This document shows, one piece after another, positions 1 through 12,673 of a DNA stretch of 64,000 nucleotides. The DNA comes from Syngnathus acus. Taxonomy: Eukaryota > Chordata > Actinopteri > Syngnathiformes > Syngnathidae. The stretch lies in contig NC_051090.1 of the NCBI RefSeq assembly GCF_901709675.1, positions 5,448,342 through 5,512,341 on the forward strand, read 5' to 3'. The position numbers were made by a program, and so were the translations under genes. Positions within the stretch are counted from its first letter, which is position 1. Each line of letters begins with the position of its first letter. The notes beneath the pieces were generated by a model. That model worked only from the letters and a program-made list of their open reading frames with translations, made no database searches and was not told where the DNA came from.

Positions 1-3000
1 ACGAGAAGGGGCCTCTATTGAAGTGTAGCCACTGTCCATTTGCAGCAATTTCCGCGTAGACGTTTCACCATCGCTCCCGCCTCGCTCCGATTCGGTACTT
101 TGTTGTTTCCGACTTCTTACACTCTTTTCCCCCAGCGTCTCATCTATGTACACCAAAGACTCCTTGTTATCCTCGACACCTTCTGGCTCATCTCCTAAAT
201 CCTGGGATGAAAAGCTGGGGAGCTCTTCCTTTTCTTTTTCTGTACACACGCTGTCAGCATCGCTGCAAACAGAGTTCCTATCGTTATTGCTGCTATGGTC
301 AGAGGCAGCGTATTGTTCTAGTGATGCACGTAAGGTCCAAATGTCTCGGTAAAGTGTCTGGGGATCCTGAAGCGCCAGAGGCTCAGAGCTTTCCCTTGTC
401 CCCAGGGAAAGAGCTTCATCTTGGGGATCAGGGGACAAGCCAATCACCCCTGGTCCGGTATGGCTGCAGATGGGCTCCACCATCACCTCTACCTCTACCC
501 TGTGGTTGCACACAGTTAAAGAGGAAAAGGAAACGCAAAAATGTCAGAAGATATCACTATCCTCGACGACACGGCTGTTTTCACAGAGCACGGAATGACT
601 GTTATGGCTTGCAATGGCTGCCTTGGCATGTCCATACACTTAGCTGAGTAGCACAGTATTTAGTGAACCCTTGTGGAGGAACTGGAACGCAGAACGCCGA
701 GCATTTTTGGCGGAATGATTGCGAAGCAAAGCAGTGGACAGGATGAATGGCAAGGGAATTAAAGATACCTGCCGAGGGAAGGGGGCGGTGCGGACGGAGC
801 GGGGAGCACGGGCCGGCCGGGACAATAGCCGATGTCTTGACTGCGGGCGATGTACTGGATGAGGTCAATGTGGTGTGTGTCGTCCTGGTCCATGCTCTCG
901 CTGGCGGCCCGTTGACGCTGGAATTGCCTTCGCTTCGGTGAGCCTGACTCATGACAAACACACGGAAAGTTTGGTGACAGGTGGTTGGGAAATGATATCT
1001 AATTCCGTATAAATATAGCATCAGCTGCTAAGGCATCTGAAGAAGATTTTGAGATCATCTTTGGAGTCTTGGTGTGATGGAAAAACTGATCCAGTAGTAG
1101 AAAGTGTGTGAGTGTATGCATGATGGCAGGGAGGATTCACTTGGGGGTTTAAATTGAGTTGGAACTAGCAAACGTTGAGTCATCGAGCCATCTGTCTTGC
1201 GTGTGTTTGTGCATATCAGAGCAGCCAGAGCAGCTCTCGCAGTTTATTACCGTGGCACCATGGTTCACCCACAACTTATTTCATGGAGTGGGTAAAAATA
1301 ATAACTTTTTGCTTTAAATTCAGAAGATAAATTGGAGTCACATGATCAATATTTGGACAGTATAGCTTCTGTCTTTCTTTTACTTCAGTTTGTTACCTCT
1401 CATGTCCAGACTTGAAGCTCTCTGGTTGCTGTCCAGCTTCCATTTCTTAATTTTGAAATAGGGACTGGCGCCCTCCAGACTTGCGTGGCGCCGTAGTTTT
1501 GTGAAGAACTGCTGTACCGTGCCTTGGCTTCCTGGACCGCTGCTCACAGGAGGGACGGTGGTGGCGGGGGCTGTCCCTCCTCCCGTGCTCAAGCTGCTTC
1601 CTCGGCCCCGGGACCCTCCTGCGATCATCTCCATCTGAAGATGGAAAGCAGCAATGGTGACAATCTACTGTTTTTCCACAAGACCTCCAGATGTATGAGG
1701 TATAAAATACTTGGAGGTAACTTACCGACCCTCCGTTAGTCTTAGCAGAAGGACTAAAACTGGCGTCCACCACAGTTGAATTGAGGGTGTCTCCAGGGAG
1801 AGCAGAGCTGGAATTGGGGCTCAAGCTGGTCAGTGCAGTTTGCGGCAGGGGACACAGCATGGGCTGAAAGAGGTTCAAACACACTGTGAGGCTTTTTTGA
1901 TTCTAAATATTGCGTTACAAAATGTATCATCACAGTGGGAGGTAAATGGGTTGGAGGAGGTTGCGCAATATGGCAACGGGGCTAAAGGAACCATTTGGGA
2001 GAGTCACCTGGAAGATAGAGAGCGCCGACTTGGCGACGGGGCGCGTTGTCATAGCGATGGTGTTTTCCGCCGAGTCGCACTCATGGATGGTGACTATCTT
2101 GAGCGCCGGGGGCGGAATGTGGAGGTGCGTTAGCCGCGCGTTCTTAAGGTGGTGAAAGTCTCCTTCAGTCAGAGTGTATCTGGAATTCAGAATTTCAAAT
2201 TTGGGCATTGTCTTTTTTGGTGGCTGAAAGTATGTTAAACTTTAGATCCACCGAAAGCATGTCTAAGTTGTGGCGCAGAAACAACATGAAACCCTGGACT
2301 CTGACAAGCCAGTTTATGCTTTCGCCATGCAGACCGAGAGCTGAATTTAAAAGGAATCGAACCTGCGACCCTTCTCCTGGGCCTTCTTGCCGTGATCAAA
2401 TAGCGCCGCCTCATTGAAGGAAACACGTCGGCCCATGGTTCCCGTAGAAAGGAAGCGCTCTGTCTCCTGGTCATGAGAGCTAGCCATTGACAGGCAGTCG
2501 GACTCATCCACCCTGATAGTGATTTCTACCCAAAGACAAAAATGAAGAAGAAATGTTGCCCCGAGTGATTGCGGTTGTTTGATCATTTCTCCGACGGGAA
2601 CCATCTGATATATTGCTTGCTGAGTGCTAAAACTCCTTCATAAAAAATGCCTGAGAAAAGCAGTTTCACACTGCCTTTTATTAAATCATTTTCTGCAGAG
2701 ATAGAGTACATTCAATAGTCCGCAGAATATCAGAATGCGTTGTAAGACCCGTGCGGGCGCTTTAACCGACTCGCTCGAAAAATCTTTTTTTTTTTTTTGG
2801 GGTTAAATTGAATACATTAGACATTCTGCTGACATGATAAAAGCATCTCCGTAGACATCTTTCTTCCATCACTCCTCCGTCTATCAATCACTGTACACCC
2901 CCTACACACACACACAGCATCACCCACGCTTACCATGGGTGGGCTGAGACTCCTCCGTGTATGTAGCGGTGGTTTTCTCGCCATCATCGCTGCCACTGCG

Positions 3001-4834
3001 GCACAAAAAAACAACAACATTTAAATGCATTACACAGCTCTGTCTTGTTTTCAGATCAAGCCAGAGGGACAAATACCGAAGCTGATGCCTCGGTTGCCTG
3101 TGTGAAAAATAGCTCCGAGAGGGGCTAAATGATGTCAGTTAGAGAGAGCTTTATTAACTTGGACGTTTCCCCGACACACACATCTATCCACAACTCGGGT
3201 TGCGTTCAAGTGTAGTTTGGCTTTATTCATCTGTGCGGCACTATAACACTGCAATCATAAACAGAAAATAGTGAGATGTGATGCCAAAAATATGTAGTGA
3301 TGGCATGATAGCAAACCATCAACGATACATCATCATAACTTACATATTGTTGCTTTATAATATTTTTAATAATTAATATAATTGAAGAAAACTATCGATG
3401 ATGCATATCAATTTCATGCAACATCATTCAATGACACCCATGTCACTCACCAGACAAGGCTCCGCCTTTTAAAGCCATATACACTCAAAGTCACAGTAAC
3501 GACAAATGTGAGGACAGCAACTCGGATACTGCGATTGTGTAAAAATCTGAAATATACAGTATGAATTCTATCTCAATAAGTTCTTGTGTGTGAAAAGTGC
3601 CCAAAATAATTTTCCATTGAAATAATTCGAGTACATGCTAGTATAACAAAATAAAAACAAAAGGCTTTAGTCACATACATGGTGTTTGGTTAAAACATCT
3701 TTGTTTGCTTTGCTCCATCCAAATGAAATCCCATGCCTGCCATTTGCTTTATGAGAAAGAGAAAAGAGAATGAAATCCCTTTTCTGTCATTTCCCGCCGT
3801 CGAATTCCTTGGTGCAGAGCTTTGGGCTTCGTGCATGTGGGCGCGTATGTGTGTCATTCCAGATCTCAGCTTCCTCTTGTCTTTCATTTCCTGTGTGGCT
3901 CCCACAGTTTTCATATCAGTGTGGAAATGTGTGTTCTGCGTGTGTGTCTCACAGAGCAGAGAGTGGTGGGGCGGGCGTGGGGGGTATTAATCACCGCCAT
4001 CGGGTGCGATGAAATCTCATTTCACTCGTCATTTGTACCAGTCTGGCTGATTGTGTGCAGCTCTCACGCCAAATCTTTTCCTTGCCTTTTGGCAGCTTCA
4101 TATTCTGTTTATCTGCTGCTCTCATCTTTTAAGTGTGGGTGATAATGTATGCTTCAGTGAAATATTTAAAAAAAACATCCAATTGTAAACAACATGCAAT
4201 AACGATTGAATGTCTGCTCGTGAGGTAACCGCACTAAAGACGCATTTGGGATTGTTGTGAAGGAAGCTTCATATGCAATTCCAATGAGCCTCATCTATTA
4301 TGTAAGTCGACATATTTAATAAATGTGATATCTTGAAGGAAGCACTTGCATGTGAACCAGTCAAACATGTTGAACGTGTGACAAGTTCTTAACCAAAAAA
4401 TGTAAATCTTGTTAAGGGTAGAGCAATGTTGGAAAAGCTTTCCCCCTTGAAAAAAAAAAAAAATTCCTTTTCATACCTGTCACAGCATTGACCTCCTCCT
4501 CGGCAGCAGCGGCGGCAGGTGATGAGGACGATGGAGACGAAGATCAACGTCCCCACCAGGAAGATGGACAAGATCACCAGGAGAAGCACGTAGCCATCTT
4601 GCTGCTCCTCCGTCTCGAGCGGCACCTCCTGGGATACGATTAAATACATCACACGGAACACATCGTCGTCTTTGTTTCTTTGTGCGGGGAAATTAAACTT
4701 CGGATCACTGATTTACTAAAGCCGGCTCCAGGTCAGGAAGTTGTTTATTAACAACCAAACGTACAAACACATGGGACCAGACTTACAGTGGAGTTTTCTG
4801 GTAGGATGTTCCAGACGGTAGACTCATAGCTCAT
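1..4834 (-). CDS. cbarp: cbarp, voltage-gated Ca channel beta-subunit-associated regulatory protein (3' end missing)
   Basis: Nine coding exons on the minus strand: 4834-4787, 4628-4477, 2995-2934, 2525-2363, 2179-2008, 1863-1726, 1634-1397, 943-769 and 499-<1. They give 549 codons open to the window edge, and all phases join. The ATG at 4834 is preceded in frame by a TAG five codons upstream, so it is the first possible start. Seen: a short N-terminus with one N-glycosylation sequon (N14-S-T); a single membrane segment at about residues 29-54; then Cys-rich RRCC...CC and a long cytoplasmic tail. The tail has the family blocks ETERFLS..MGRRVSFNEAALF, RYTLTEGDFHHLKNARLTHLH, LRRHASLEGASPYFKIKKWKL and YRDIWTLRASLEQYAASDHSS. 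Known for the mammalian protein: it binds CaV beta subunits and lowers high-voltage Ca current in neurons and endocrine cells. Odd: exon 4 ends in a weak donor (CAG|GTTCGA). Human CBARP is about 700 aa, so roughly the last fifth lies outside. Which teleost paralogue (a or b) this is cannot be told. Confidence 0.93.
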
Positions 4835-6488
4835 GGTCCAGGCCAACTATGGAGTCCCCCTGAGAGACAACAGGAAGGAAACGGGAGCTGCTCATCAAGT
4901 CACAAAAATCAACACACAACAGCCTTTTATCGCCACTTTATACCCACAATCCTTTGCTTGCATCAAATCAAGGAAGTTAACGAGAAATGACGGCTACACG
5001 TGAACGCTGAGAGCCGCTGTTGATGATCCGAGTGGAAGTAAGAAATGAACTGAGCATGATAACCTGAATGGACGGATTCCATCTATCATCTTTGTGACCT
5101 ATATAGAAATGAACCACATTAGGGACGGGAGTAATAATCCATTAGTCGATTAATTGTTCGTGAAGGATTTGTTCGATAAGGCGGAACTGATTTTTGCTAA
5201 ATCGCATCATGAAGAAATGAAAGAAAACTTCAGACCAATTAAGTCACATTGGATGATCCTCGATTAATGTGCATACCAAAACATTGTGATCGGCAATCAC
5301 TGTGTGAACTTGGACTCAGTCAAGTGTGAGCAATAAACAGCACTTTCAAAATTGCACAAAAAATTGCAAAATTGCAATTTTCCTGGCTAGGATTTTTTTT
5401 TCTGTTGACTATCGTGCTACTGTAAGTCACGTTAATAATAAACACAAGAAGAATGATTGCTGATGCTGCTGTGTAGGCAATCTTCTGTAAAAAAAACAAA
5501 AAATTCAAACTGTGAGCAGATCCAAGTGCGTCCCTCACGTGCCGCTCATGCATGCGTTTAATCACCGACCAAACAGAAAAACAAAGCATCTGTGTTGCGT
5601 AAATCGTCATCCACCATTCCGGCACAAACCTCCCCATCACAGAAACACAAGCTCTTGCTACTAATCAGAAGCTGAGGTCCACTGCTGCTTGCTGCTTGCT
5701 GCTGCTGTGCCTGGGCTGGCTCCTTCAGATCATGGCCATTAATCCTGCTACTGCAGCAACCAAACGCCCACTCACTCATGCACACACACACGGTACCCAC
5801 ACAACCTGGATACTCACCACAGCATGGAAGAAGCAACATGCCCGCTACTCACTGCAGCAACTTCAGCACCAGAGCCTGTAAACACAACCCGATGCTCGTA
5901 GCCTGTCAATAAGCTTCCTGCTTGCTTCCTGTGTCTCACCCCTGATGGAGGGCAGTGCGCAGAAGGAGCAGTAGCATCAGAAGTGTGTGTGCGCGTGTGC
6001 GTTGAGAGAATCCGCCTCCGGCTTCCCAACCCCCCCTGCCACCATCCTCCTGCAGCATTGTCCCAGTGGCCTCAAAGCAACAGGACAGCGTGGCGGTATG
6101 GCCAGGAGCAAAACAAAGCAGCAAAACCATCGCTTAAATGTCAAGTTAGACATTATGTAAGAAAATGCACCTGGGAGATAGCAGGCAGGTCCAACTGATT
6201 GCCACGAGAATGTAGAGTATTATTCATTTTAAAACGTCTGGCATGGTGGTACGTATATATAAGGTTAGCCACAACCAACCTGAGTTGTTTTGTGAATGAT
6301 TCATTTAACCTAACTTTTTAGGTTACATGAATAAGTTGGGTCAAACTGGCCCAAGTAGGGTTGATCCCTTCTCGACACGTTTTTAGAGTGATTTCACAGT
6401 TCACGTCTCAGATATTAAAATGACCCATTTGAACTCTGTTGCTAACCAAACCAGCAGCACACACTGATGTCAATCTTTTAGATATGGA

Positions 6489-6527
<39 letters not shown>

Positions 6528-7154
6528 ATGTCCAATAACTGCACTTGTAATAGGCATTTTTTCATTGTTTTACTTTTTTCTTCCATGAACTTGTTTTTTA
6601 TTTATTATATGAGAAGAACCTTTACGTTTACCAAAGTAATCAGCTGTACAGTTGAAAAATATTTGATGGTAAATATTGCTGCAATTATGTTGATCTTATT
6701 TAGAATGTGAATCCAATGTAGGCTACTCATACATAGTGTATGAATCATACCGACAACGTGCATCGTATTATTTAGTGTGTAGTGTGCATCTATGACGGTC
6801 AGTTGTTTATGGTGCAGCCATGTTTCAGCAATAGTGATCGATTGTGAATCAGCTGATATTTAAAGAGCATCTTAGATCCAAGAAAACCGAATCATAGCCA
6901 AATGGACTTAATCGCTGACACAGCGGGGTCTCATTGCCTGAATGCAGCGATGTACACACTCGGCATCAAAGGCATTCATCCACATCAGCACTCACCTGCT
7001 CTACCTGCGTGGTCCGGCCAGGGGCGGAGGGGGAAAACCACAGCAAAGTCTGGAATGAGCACTTTTGAATGTGGAGATTCTTCAAATGGCTTGAAGGTAT
7101 TTATGAATGGGTGATCCTGAATTTAGGACACGCCCACTGGCCAGTCGGAGACGC
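4835..7154. other. cbarp / atp5f1d head-to-head intergenic region
   Basis: The coding exon with the cbarp start continues as 5' UTR to 4859, where a minus-strand acceptor (CTCTCAG) is seen, so at least one non-coding first exon lies further up. The best donor candidate, read on the minus strand, is a GTGAGT at 5817-5812. Behind it, up to about 6070, the sequence is more GC-rich and CAG-rich, which would suit a first exon and promoter, but no TATA box or clear start site is visible. 5100-5250 is AT-rich with ATTAGTCGATTAATTG-like text and may be a decayed hAT remnant. I see no coding exon here. Confidence 0.4.
6487..6530. repeat. (AAAT)n microsatellite
   Basis: About ten uninterrupted AAAT units, directly readable. 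It lies in the intergenic space between cbarp and atp5f1d and has no sign of function. Confidence 0.95.
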
Positions 7155-7614
7155 GCCTGGTGACGTCACCAGTGAGGTAAAGCCGACTGTATGGCTGCTC
7201 GAGGGGAGAAATACAATTTCTCACTCGAAGTTGTCTACATTCATAATTTCACCACTGGATGAGGCCATTTTTGTAAAAAAATACAAAGGTGCTGTAATAA
7301 TAGTAAGATCTTAATAATGTCTATTTTTTTAGCATAAAAAGTCCTTTACTTCAGGTATTGTCACAACAGCACTGTAATTCCAACAGTATTATAGCGCCAT
7401 CTCATGGCAAATTCTCTCATTGTCACTTTGGCCGCGCGCCTCAGTCTGTCCGCCCGAAAGACTACATTACCCAGCAGAGTTGCACCACCGCAAAGCCTTG
7501 TGGGTAGCTTCCCAACGTCCTTGTCCACCAAGCGCACACCAACTGCCTTCAAGCAAGGGGATTTGGGAGTCTCTGTCAATCAGTAGTTCTTGAAACAAGT
7601 CGGAATTTCCCAAC
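7155..7614 (+). promoter_or_regulatory. atp5f1d promoter region
   Basis: The 460 bases before the atp5f1d start hold a full palindromic CRE (TGACGTCA, 7161-7168) and two ZNF143/STAF-like sites facing each other. The first is at 7461-7483 (ACTACATTACCCAGC) on the plus strand. The second, read on the minus strand, is at 7509-7490 (CTACCCACAAGGC). ZNF143 sites of the ACTACAATTCCCAG type are typical of TATA-less housekeeping and mitochondrial promoters, and no TATA box is seen here. Transcription probably starts between about 7500 and 7600. The motif matches are by eye. Confidence 0.6.
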
Positions 7615-10043
7615 ATGATGGCAGCAAGATTTCTCCGCCGTTCTCTCCCCATGCTTAGGCAAGCGCGCTGCTATGCCGAGGCAGCCACCGGTGCCCCGCA
7701 GATGTCCTTCACTTTCGCCTCTCCGACTAAGGTAGCCGCGGCGTTAGGGATGCTAGCCAGGCCTAAGCTAGCTGAACAGCTTGATCAATATCCGCTTAAA
7801 ATAGATTGTCAGACTTTATTAAAAATCGTGCGACTGTGTATGTTTATTGGTTTTGGTTCCCTACACTTTAATGCTTTGTCTTTGTTCGGATTCTGTCGGT
7901 TATTGATGCACACTTTGCGGCAATTGGTTAGCCTTAGAAAGCTAGTAGCCTAAAGCTCTTTGCCATTCATTTGTTGTTGACCTGCAATGTAACAATGCTA
8001 CGTTAGCTCACGAATTAATTTTGTGTGAATGTCATACCTACTACCGCACATGTTTGTTTTAAATATTGCGTTAACTTGATATGTTAAATGACCTCCGACT
8101 CCGTTATTTTCATGACAGTTCTTTAACCTTGCATCTTCTGTCAACATTCTGTCACCCCAAAACGACAGCATTTGTATTGATTACTCTACTTTACGATGAG
8201 CAGCTATTCTACAGCTAATCAGATGATGACACCAACCACTTGTATCATGTCATATTCTGCACTAAAAAAGTCAAAACTGACAATTGGCAAGCATCTCCAA
8301 CATAAACAATAACTTTCCAAATATTTATACTGTACTTGCAGGTGTTCTTCAAAGAGGCCAGTGTGAAGCAAGTGGACGTGCCCACACTCACCGGCGCGTT
8401 TGGTATCCTCCCCGCCCACGTGCCCACCTTGCAGGTGCTCCGGCCTGGCGTTGTCACGGTGTTCAATGACGATGGCTCGTCTGCTAAATACTTTGGTAAG
8501 GGGGGCAACAGCTAACTCACCTGGATGTTCTATAATGCTTCTAGATTTTGTCTCATTAATTTATTCCCCCCGGAATGTCACATAGTGAGCAGTGGGTCCA
8601 TAACTGTCAACGCCGATTCTTCAGTGCAGTTGCTAGCTGAGGAGGCCGTACCGCTGGACCAGCTTGATGTGGCTGTGAGTAAAAAACACAGATTGTGACC
8701 ACAACTATTTGTAATTTCAATTTGATCAGCTGAACAGTCTTTCTGGATAATTCTTTCTTGGAACAATGAGTACAAACGAGTCAAATTGTATTTATTTATT
8801 ACACATGTGGTTTGTTTTAATGACATTTGAAAGATGAGGGTTTCCTCATTTATGATGTTGAGAGGTCGATAGAGTAATTACAGGCCTTTACTCCGGTGCG
8901 TCTCGCAGCAGGGACGTGCTCTTTGACAGCAGAAAGCATTCTTTGAACCCGAGGACGAGTTTTAATTACCTCCCGTTTTGATCGGTGGTGACGACCCGTC
9001 CGGCCGTCCTCGCAGTTGCACTTGACCTTTTAAATGTCAGGCTTGTTAATGCACCGCCGCGCTCTCAACGCCGACCCAGTTTTGACCTTGAGCAATGCCA
9101 CTGTCAACTTCACTCCATAGGACAAAATGAGTTTTTTGTCTTTTTAATTTAACCCTCACCCCTTTCTTCAAGCGCGCGGCAACAATGCTCACACAAAGCC
9201 ACGCCGCTAATAAGGAGGGAAAGGTCACTCAGTGTTGAATTATAGCAGATGTGTCAAATCCCCACTGGGAGACCTTTAACTTCCAGCCATGTTTGGCATT
9301 TCTACTTTCTAATCGCCGCTGTGACAAATGGAGCTTTCCGAACAAACGCGGCAGTTGAGATTTTTCTCCGGCTGACTTCCGTCATCAGTCGCCTTTTTAC
9401 CAGTGGGACTGTTGCCAAGATTTGCTTTTTTATAACAGGTTGGTATTCTTTCCTTCATGATGTGAATCCATGCATATACCTGTAAAAAAAAGAAAATTCC
9501 TAATATATAAAACTAACCATCCTGGTCTTATGCATTTGTTGTCCTCGTGTACTGTATATTCCAAATTTGGGTGAAATGTCACTTCCTCGTCGAACTATTT
9601 TAAAGGTCTTTGTTGATGAAAGTTCAACACACACTGTACAATTGATTAGAAATGTTTTTAAATTTCAACAAAGCAGTTTGTCATAGCATACTTTGTTGCA
9701 CTTAGTCTTGACGCCCTGTAGGTGGCAGTATTGTGTCAAAATATGTTTCCACTGGCTGTGATCATGGCAGAAACTCCTCAGGCGAGTGTAGGTGTGACCG
9801 TTTAGTAACTTTAGTTCGTTGCACAATGGAGCTCTCATTAATGCAAATTTGAAAATGAAAGATTAATTGTTTTGCAATCTGTACATGTCTGTCGTCTCAC
9901 CGCTCTTGCTCTTCCCACAGGCTGCCAAGGCCAACCTGGAAAAGGCCCAGGCTGAACTGGCCGGTACATCCAGCGAGGTCACGAGGGCGGAGGTTCAGAT
10001 CAGCGTAGACGCCAACGAGGCCATTGTCAAGGCGTTGGAGTAG
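7615..10043 (+). CDS. atp5f1d: ATP synthase F1 subunit delta, mitochondrial
   Basis: Four coding exons: 7615-7731, 8342-8495, 8586-8674 and 9921-10043 (TAG). Total 483 nt, 160 aa; human is 168 aa. Residues 1 to about 22 (basic, Arg-rich, ending RQARCYAEA) look like a mitochondrial presequence. The mature part starts near MSFTFASPTK and has the N-terminal beta-sandwich of the epsilon/delta family (VDVPTLTGAFGILPAHVPTLQVLRPGVVTV, SGSITVNADSSVQLLAEEAVPLDQLD). The C-terminal helical hairpin follows (AAKANLEKAQAELAGTSSEVTRAEVQISVDANEAIVKALE). It is part of the rotating central stalk of F1Fo-ATP synthase in the inner mitochondrial membrane and corresponds to bacterial epsilon. Two ATGs stand in tandem (7615, 7618); the first is used. 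All introns are GT-AG and phases agree. Identification is secure. Confidence 0.97.
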
Positions 10044-10275
10044 ACCTCCCCCGTGGTACGGCGCAAACACCAGTTCATTTGTATAGGAAAAAAAAAAAAG
10101 ATTGACAGCCAGTTTGTCACAGCTTAAGACATTTTTTTTCCCCCTTGCACTTCCAGGTCATCTTAGCTCTTCTGTTTGGTGGAACACACTTTAGGCATTT
10201 CCAGCTGTCCTGTGGATTCCATGCTTGCTTTGTACAGTGGATGAAAAACAAAATAAATTTATTTGGAATTATCTG
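10044..10275 (+). other. atp5f1d 3' UTR with poly(A) signal
   Basis: The region holds an AATAAA at 10252-10257, followed by a T/G-rich stretch. A GTACGG at 10056 and a TTCCAG ending at 10156, about 100 bases apart with a pyrimidine tract between, could be a small intron within the 3' UTR. That is inference and was not tested. Confidence 0.6.
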
Positions 10276-10951
10276 TGGACCTTTGGCTGCTTGCTTTTGT
10301 TTTTGTCCACTTCACCCTCCACAGCTTCGAAACCAGTCACTGTGCGGCCTCTTGGTGGCAGCAGATATCAGCCAAATGGGAAGAAAGCAAGCGTTGTAGC
10401 ATTCCGTATCATCTGATCATTATTTAACTGACCTTTTAAACATCCCTTCAAGGAAATGAAGCACCACTTTGAGATGAGATAACACATCTGTTTGTTATGA
10501 GAGATGACCCCCCTGGTCCATTACTGTGATACACTGGGACCTTCTCTTTCATAACCAACTTGAAGCTCCAGTTCATTTATTCACATGCTAGATTCAGGTG
10601 TGCAAAGAAAGCACTTTCATTTTTTTTTTTTAAATTATATTAACATCCACTCTCAAAGGCCTAATGTGATGGTTCGGCTTCTCGCTTGTGAATGCATAAG
10701 GGCAATATAATTTTAAATCACAGCGTGGACCTGCGGGCCGATGTCTCAGATCAGAAATAAAAAATAACTAGCTCTTGACAGCTCGTGGACCGGTCCGCTA
10801 ATGGATGAGTAACACTTCAGACAGGCTGGATGAAACACTTGCATCACAAGCAACTATTTCATGCACTTTAATTGCAGAAGATGAGTTTATGAAGCAGTTT
10901 GGTTAAAAAAACTGAAAAGTGTGACTTTAAAGGGGCATTATGGAAAATTGA

Positions 10952-11035
10952 CTTTTAAGTAGTGAGGGCAAATGAAGCTTCAAATTTGCTTCATTGAACC
11001 AGTTGATGCTTCATTTTCCCATCACTACTTTTAAG
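10952..11035. mobile_element. hAT-type fold-back MITE with 8-bp target duplication
   Basis: A 68-bp core (10960-11027) starts TAGTGAGGGCAAATGAAGC and ends with the inverted counterpart TAGTGATGGGAAAATGAAGC, so it folds into one imperfect hairpin. It is flanked on both sides by the identical 8-mer CTTTTAAG (10952-10959 and 11028-11035). An 8-bp target duplication and TAGTGATGGG-like ends are hallmarks of hAT elements. There is no coding capacity, so it must have been moved by another element's transposase. Confidence 0.8.
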
Positions 11036-11256
11036 ACACTCTCCGTTGCCTCTCCCCTTTGCTGTAAGAACTTGACAGCCTGTACTGTACTTAACATAAA
11101 ACAAACTTACATTTCAAGTATACATTACACACTTTATTTTCTGCTTAGTTAGAGGGAACACTCCCCCCCCACTGAAAATGAACTTCAGAGACTCGAGTGG
11201 ATGACATCAGCTAGTCTCAAGGCCACAAATGTCACATTTTTCCTCTCAGCATACTT

Positions 11257-11284
<28 letters not shown>
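11257..11284. repeat. Poly-C tract (28 C)
   Basis: Twenty-eight consecutive C residues, followed directly by AATAAAAAAAA. Long C tracts are prone to assembly and sequencing length errors, so the exact length should not be trusted. Confidence 0.9.
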
Positions 11285-11287
<3 letters not shown>

Positions 11288-12586
11288 AAAAAAAAAGAAC
11301 ATTCTATAATGTGTGGTGCATCGTGATGATTTCCAGATAGGAAGTCATGATCACATGGTCAACTTCATTAGACTGTATGACTCCAGTCAGTTAATCTTAC
11401 AAGTCTTTCATAAGACTTTTTTTTTTTTTTTTTTAGTCCTGATGCATCATGAGATGCATTTTACATGCCTCGCTATTGACATTTCACTCCTCGTGTTAGT
11501 GATCATTCATGCGGCAGACAGAACAGGAGAAGTGTTTGTCTGTCCGCTGCTATTCACAAAAGAATCAGACGCTCTAATTGGGGGTGATTACAAAAGTTTG
11601 AAATAGAACAGGAAGGGAAGATTTCTCAACAGATAAAGTATTTCAAACGGGGGCTTTTATTTAAGCCCGCTCAATCGGAAATGCGGCAGGCAGATAATTT
11701 TGTTTCTTTGCAAACATGAAATTTGGTTCGCGTGTTTTTCACGAGCCAAAAAAAAGTCTTTGTCTGCCATTTTGAAATAAATTTGAAATGTTTTGGGGGC
11801 TTTAAAGAATCATCCAGTGTTTAACGTTTCACATTTTAATGACTGCCAAGAAAGTTCATGTTAATTTAAACAGTTGGAATGGATCATGTCTGTTTCCATG
11901 ACTTTCTATGGGCAGACACCTACACACACACCAAAAAAAATCTTTTTTTACTCAATAAATATGGTCAAGCACAGATAAGTGCGTAGAAAGGTGCAAATCG
12001 AGGCCCCTGCAGTAGGTACAAGAGGATGAGAGGCGTCCGGAGAGCAGTCTGATTGGAGTTGCGACCTTTTGTTGGAGACTTTGTTGCAGACTCGCTCCGT
12101 CAGCTGTCAGCTCCTTGCGTGCAGCCTGGCGGTGGGAGGCAGGCCGTGACACCAGCCTCCCACCACTCTGCCCTCTCGTGTGCCATCCCTCCATCCCCCC
12201 TCCATTCCTGCAACCCCCCTCTCGTAACACAAACAACCCACCCACCCGTCCATCCGCGCATTCAGACGCTTGCCTCCACACAGACAGGTAGCGATGCTAC
12301 AAATAGCAAAAGTGTGGGCATTGGGGTGGGGGGGTGCTGTACACTTTTTTTTTTTTTTTTTCAGACACAGGTAGCCACGCTTCAAAATCACAGATGCTGT
12401 CGCCCACGTCCACAGTGCCATCCGTTTTACATACATTTTTTATTCTCATGACAAACAAAAGCTGTTGCCGTTCCCGGCATATTGTCTCGTTGAACTTCGT
12501 TCACACCCTCATCGCACCTCGTTGTTCTGCCACCTCTCTGCAAGTAGCTATATACGCAAGTATATAACAATTCGAGTTTGGGAAAT

Positions 12587-12673
12587 ACTAATTTGTGGTC
12601 ACAATATAAGTACGTAGGTACGAATTAAATGCTAATTGCTGACCACAATTGATTGCTAATTCGCGGCTACAAT
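12587..12673 (+). repeat. Three degenerate 20-bp units (TGCTAATT..CGGCTACAAT type)
   Basis: Units at 12587-12606, 12630-12649 and 12654-12673 share the pattern (T)(G/A)CTAATT, then 4-5 variable bases, then a GGTCACAAT / GACCACAAT / GGCTACAAT ending. A related copy with a short insertion occurs at 41304-41332. This suggests a small dispersed repeat, identity unknown. Confidence 0.5.

Noticed and set aside
602-1021. 139-codon frame on the minus strand across the cbarp exon
   Set aside because: The real cbarp exon (943-769) is read in another frame, giving SPKRRQFQRQRAASES.
2345-2375. tRNA-like T-arm text (GGTTCGATTCC) on the minus strand
   Set aside because: It spans the cbarp exon end and its donor. 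No A box or acceptor stem is found at the right distance upstream.
5125-5280. Possible decayed hAT element with ATTAGTCGATTAATTG text
   Set aside because: No inverted ends or target duplication could be defined.
5817-6070. cbarp non-coding first exon
   Set aside because: Several possible donors and no start-site signal, so it is mentioned only as a candidate in the intergenic entry and not as a feature of its own.
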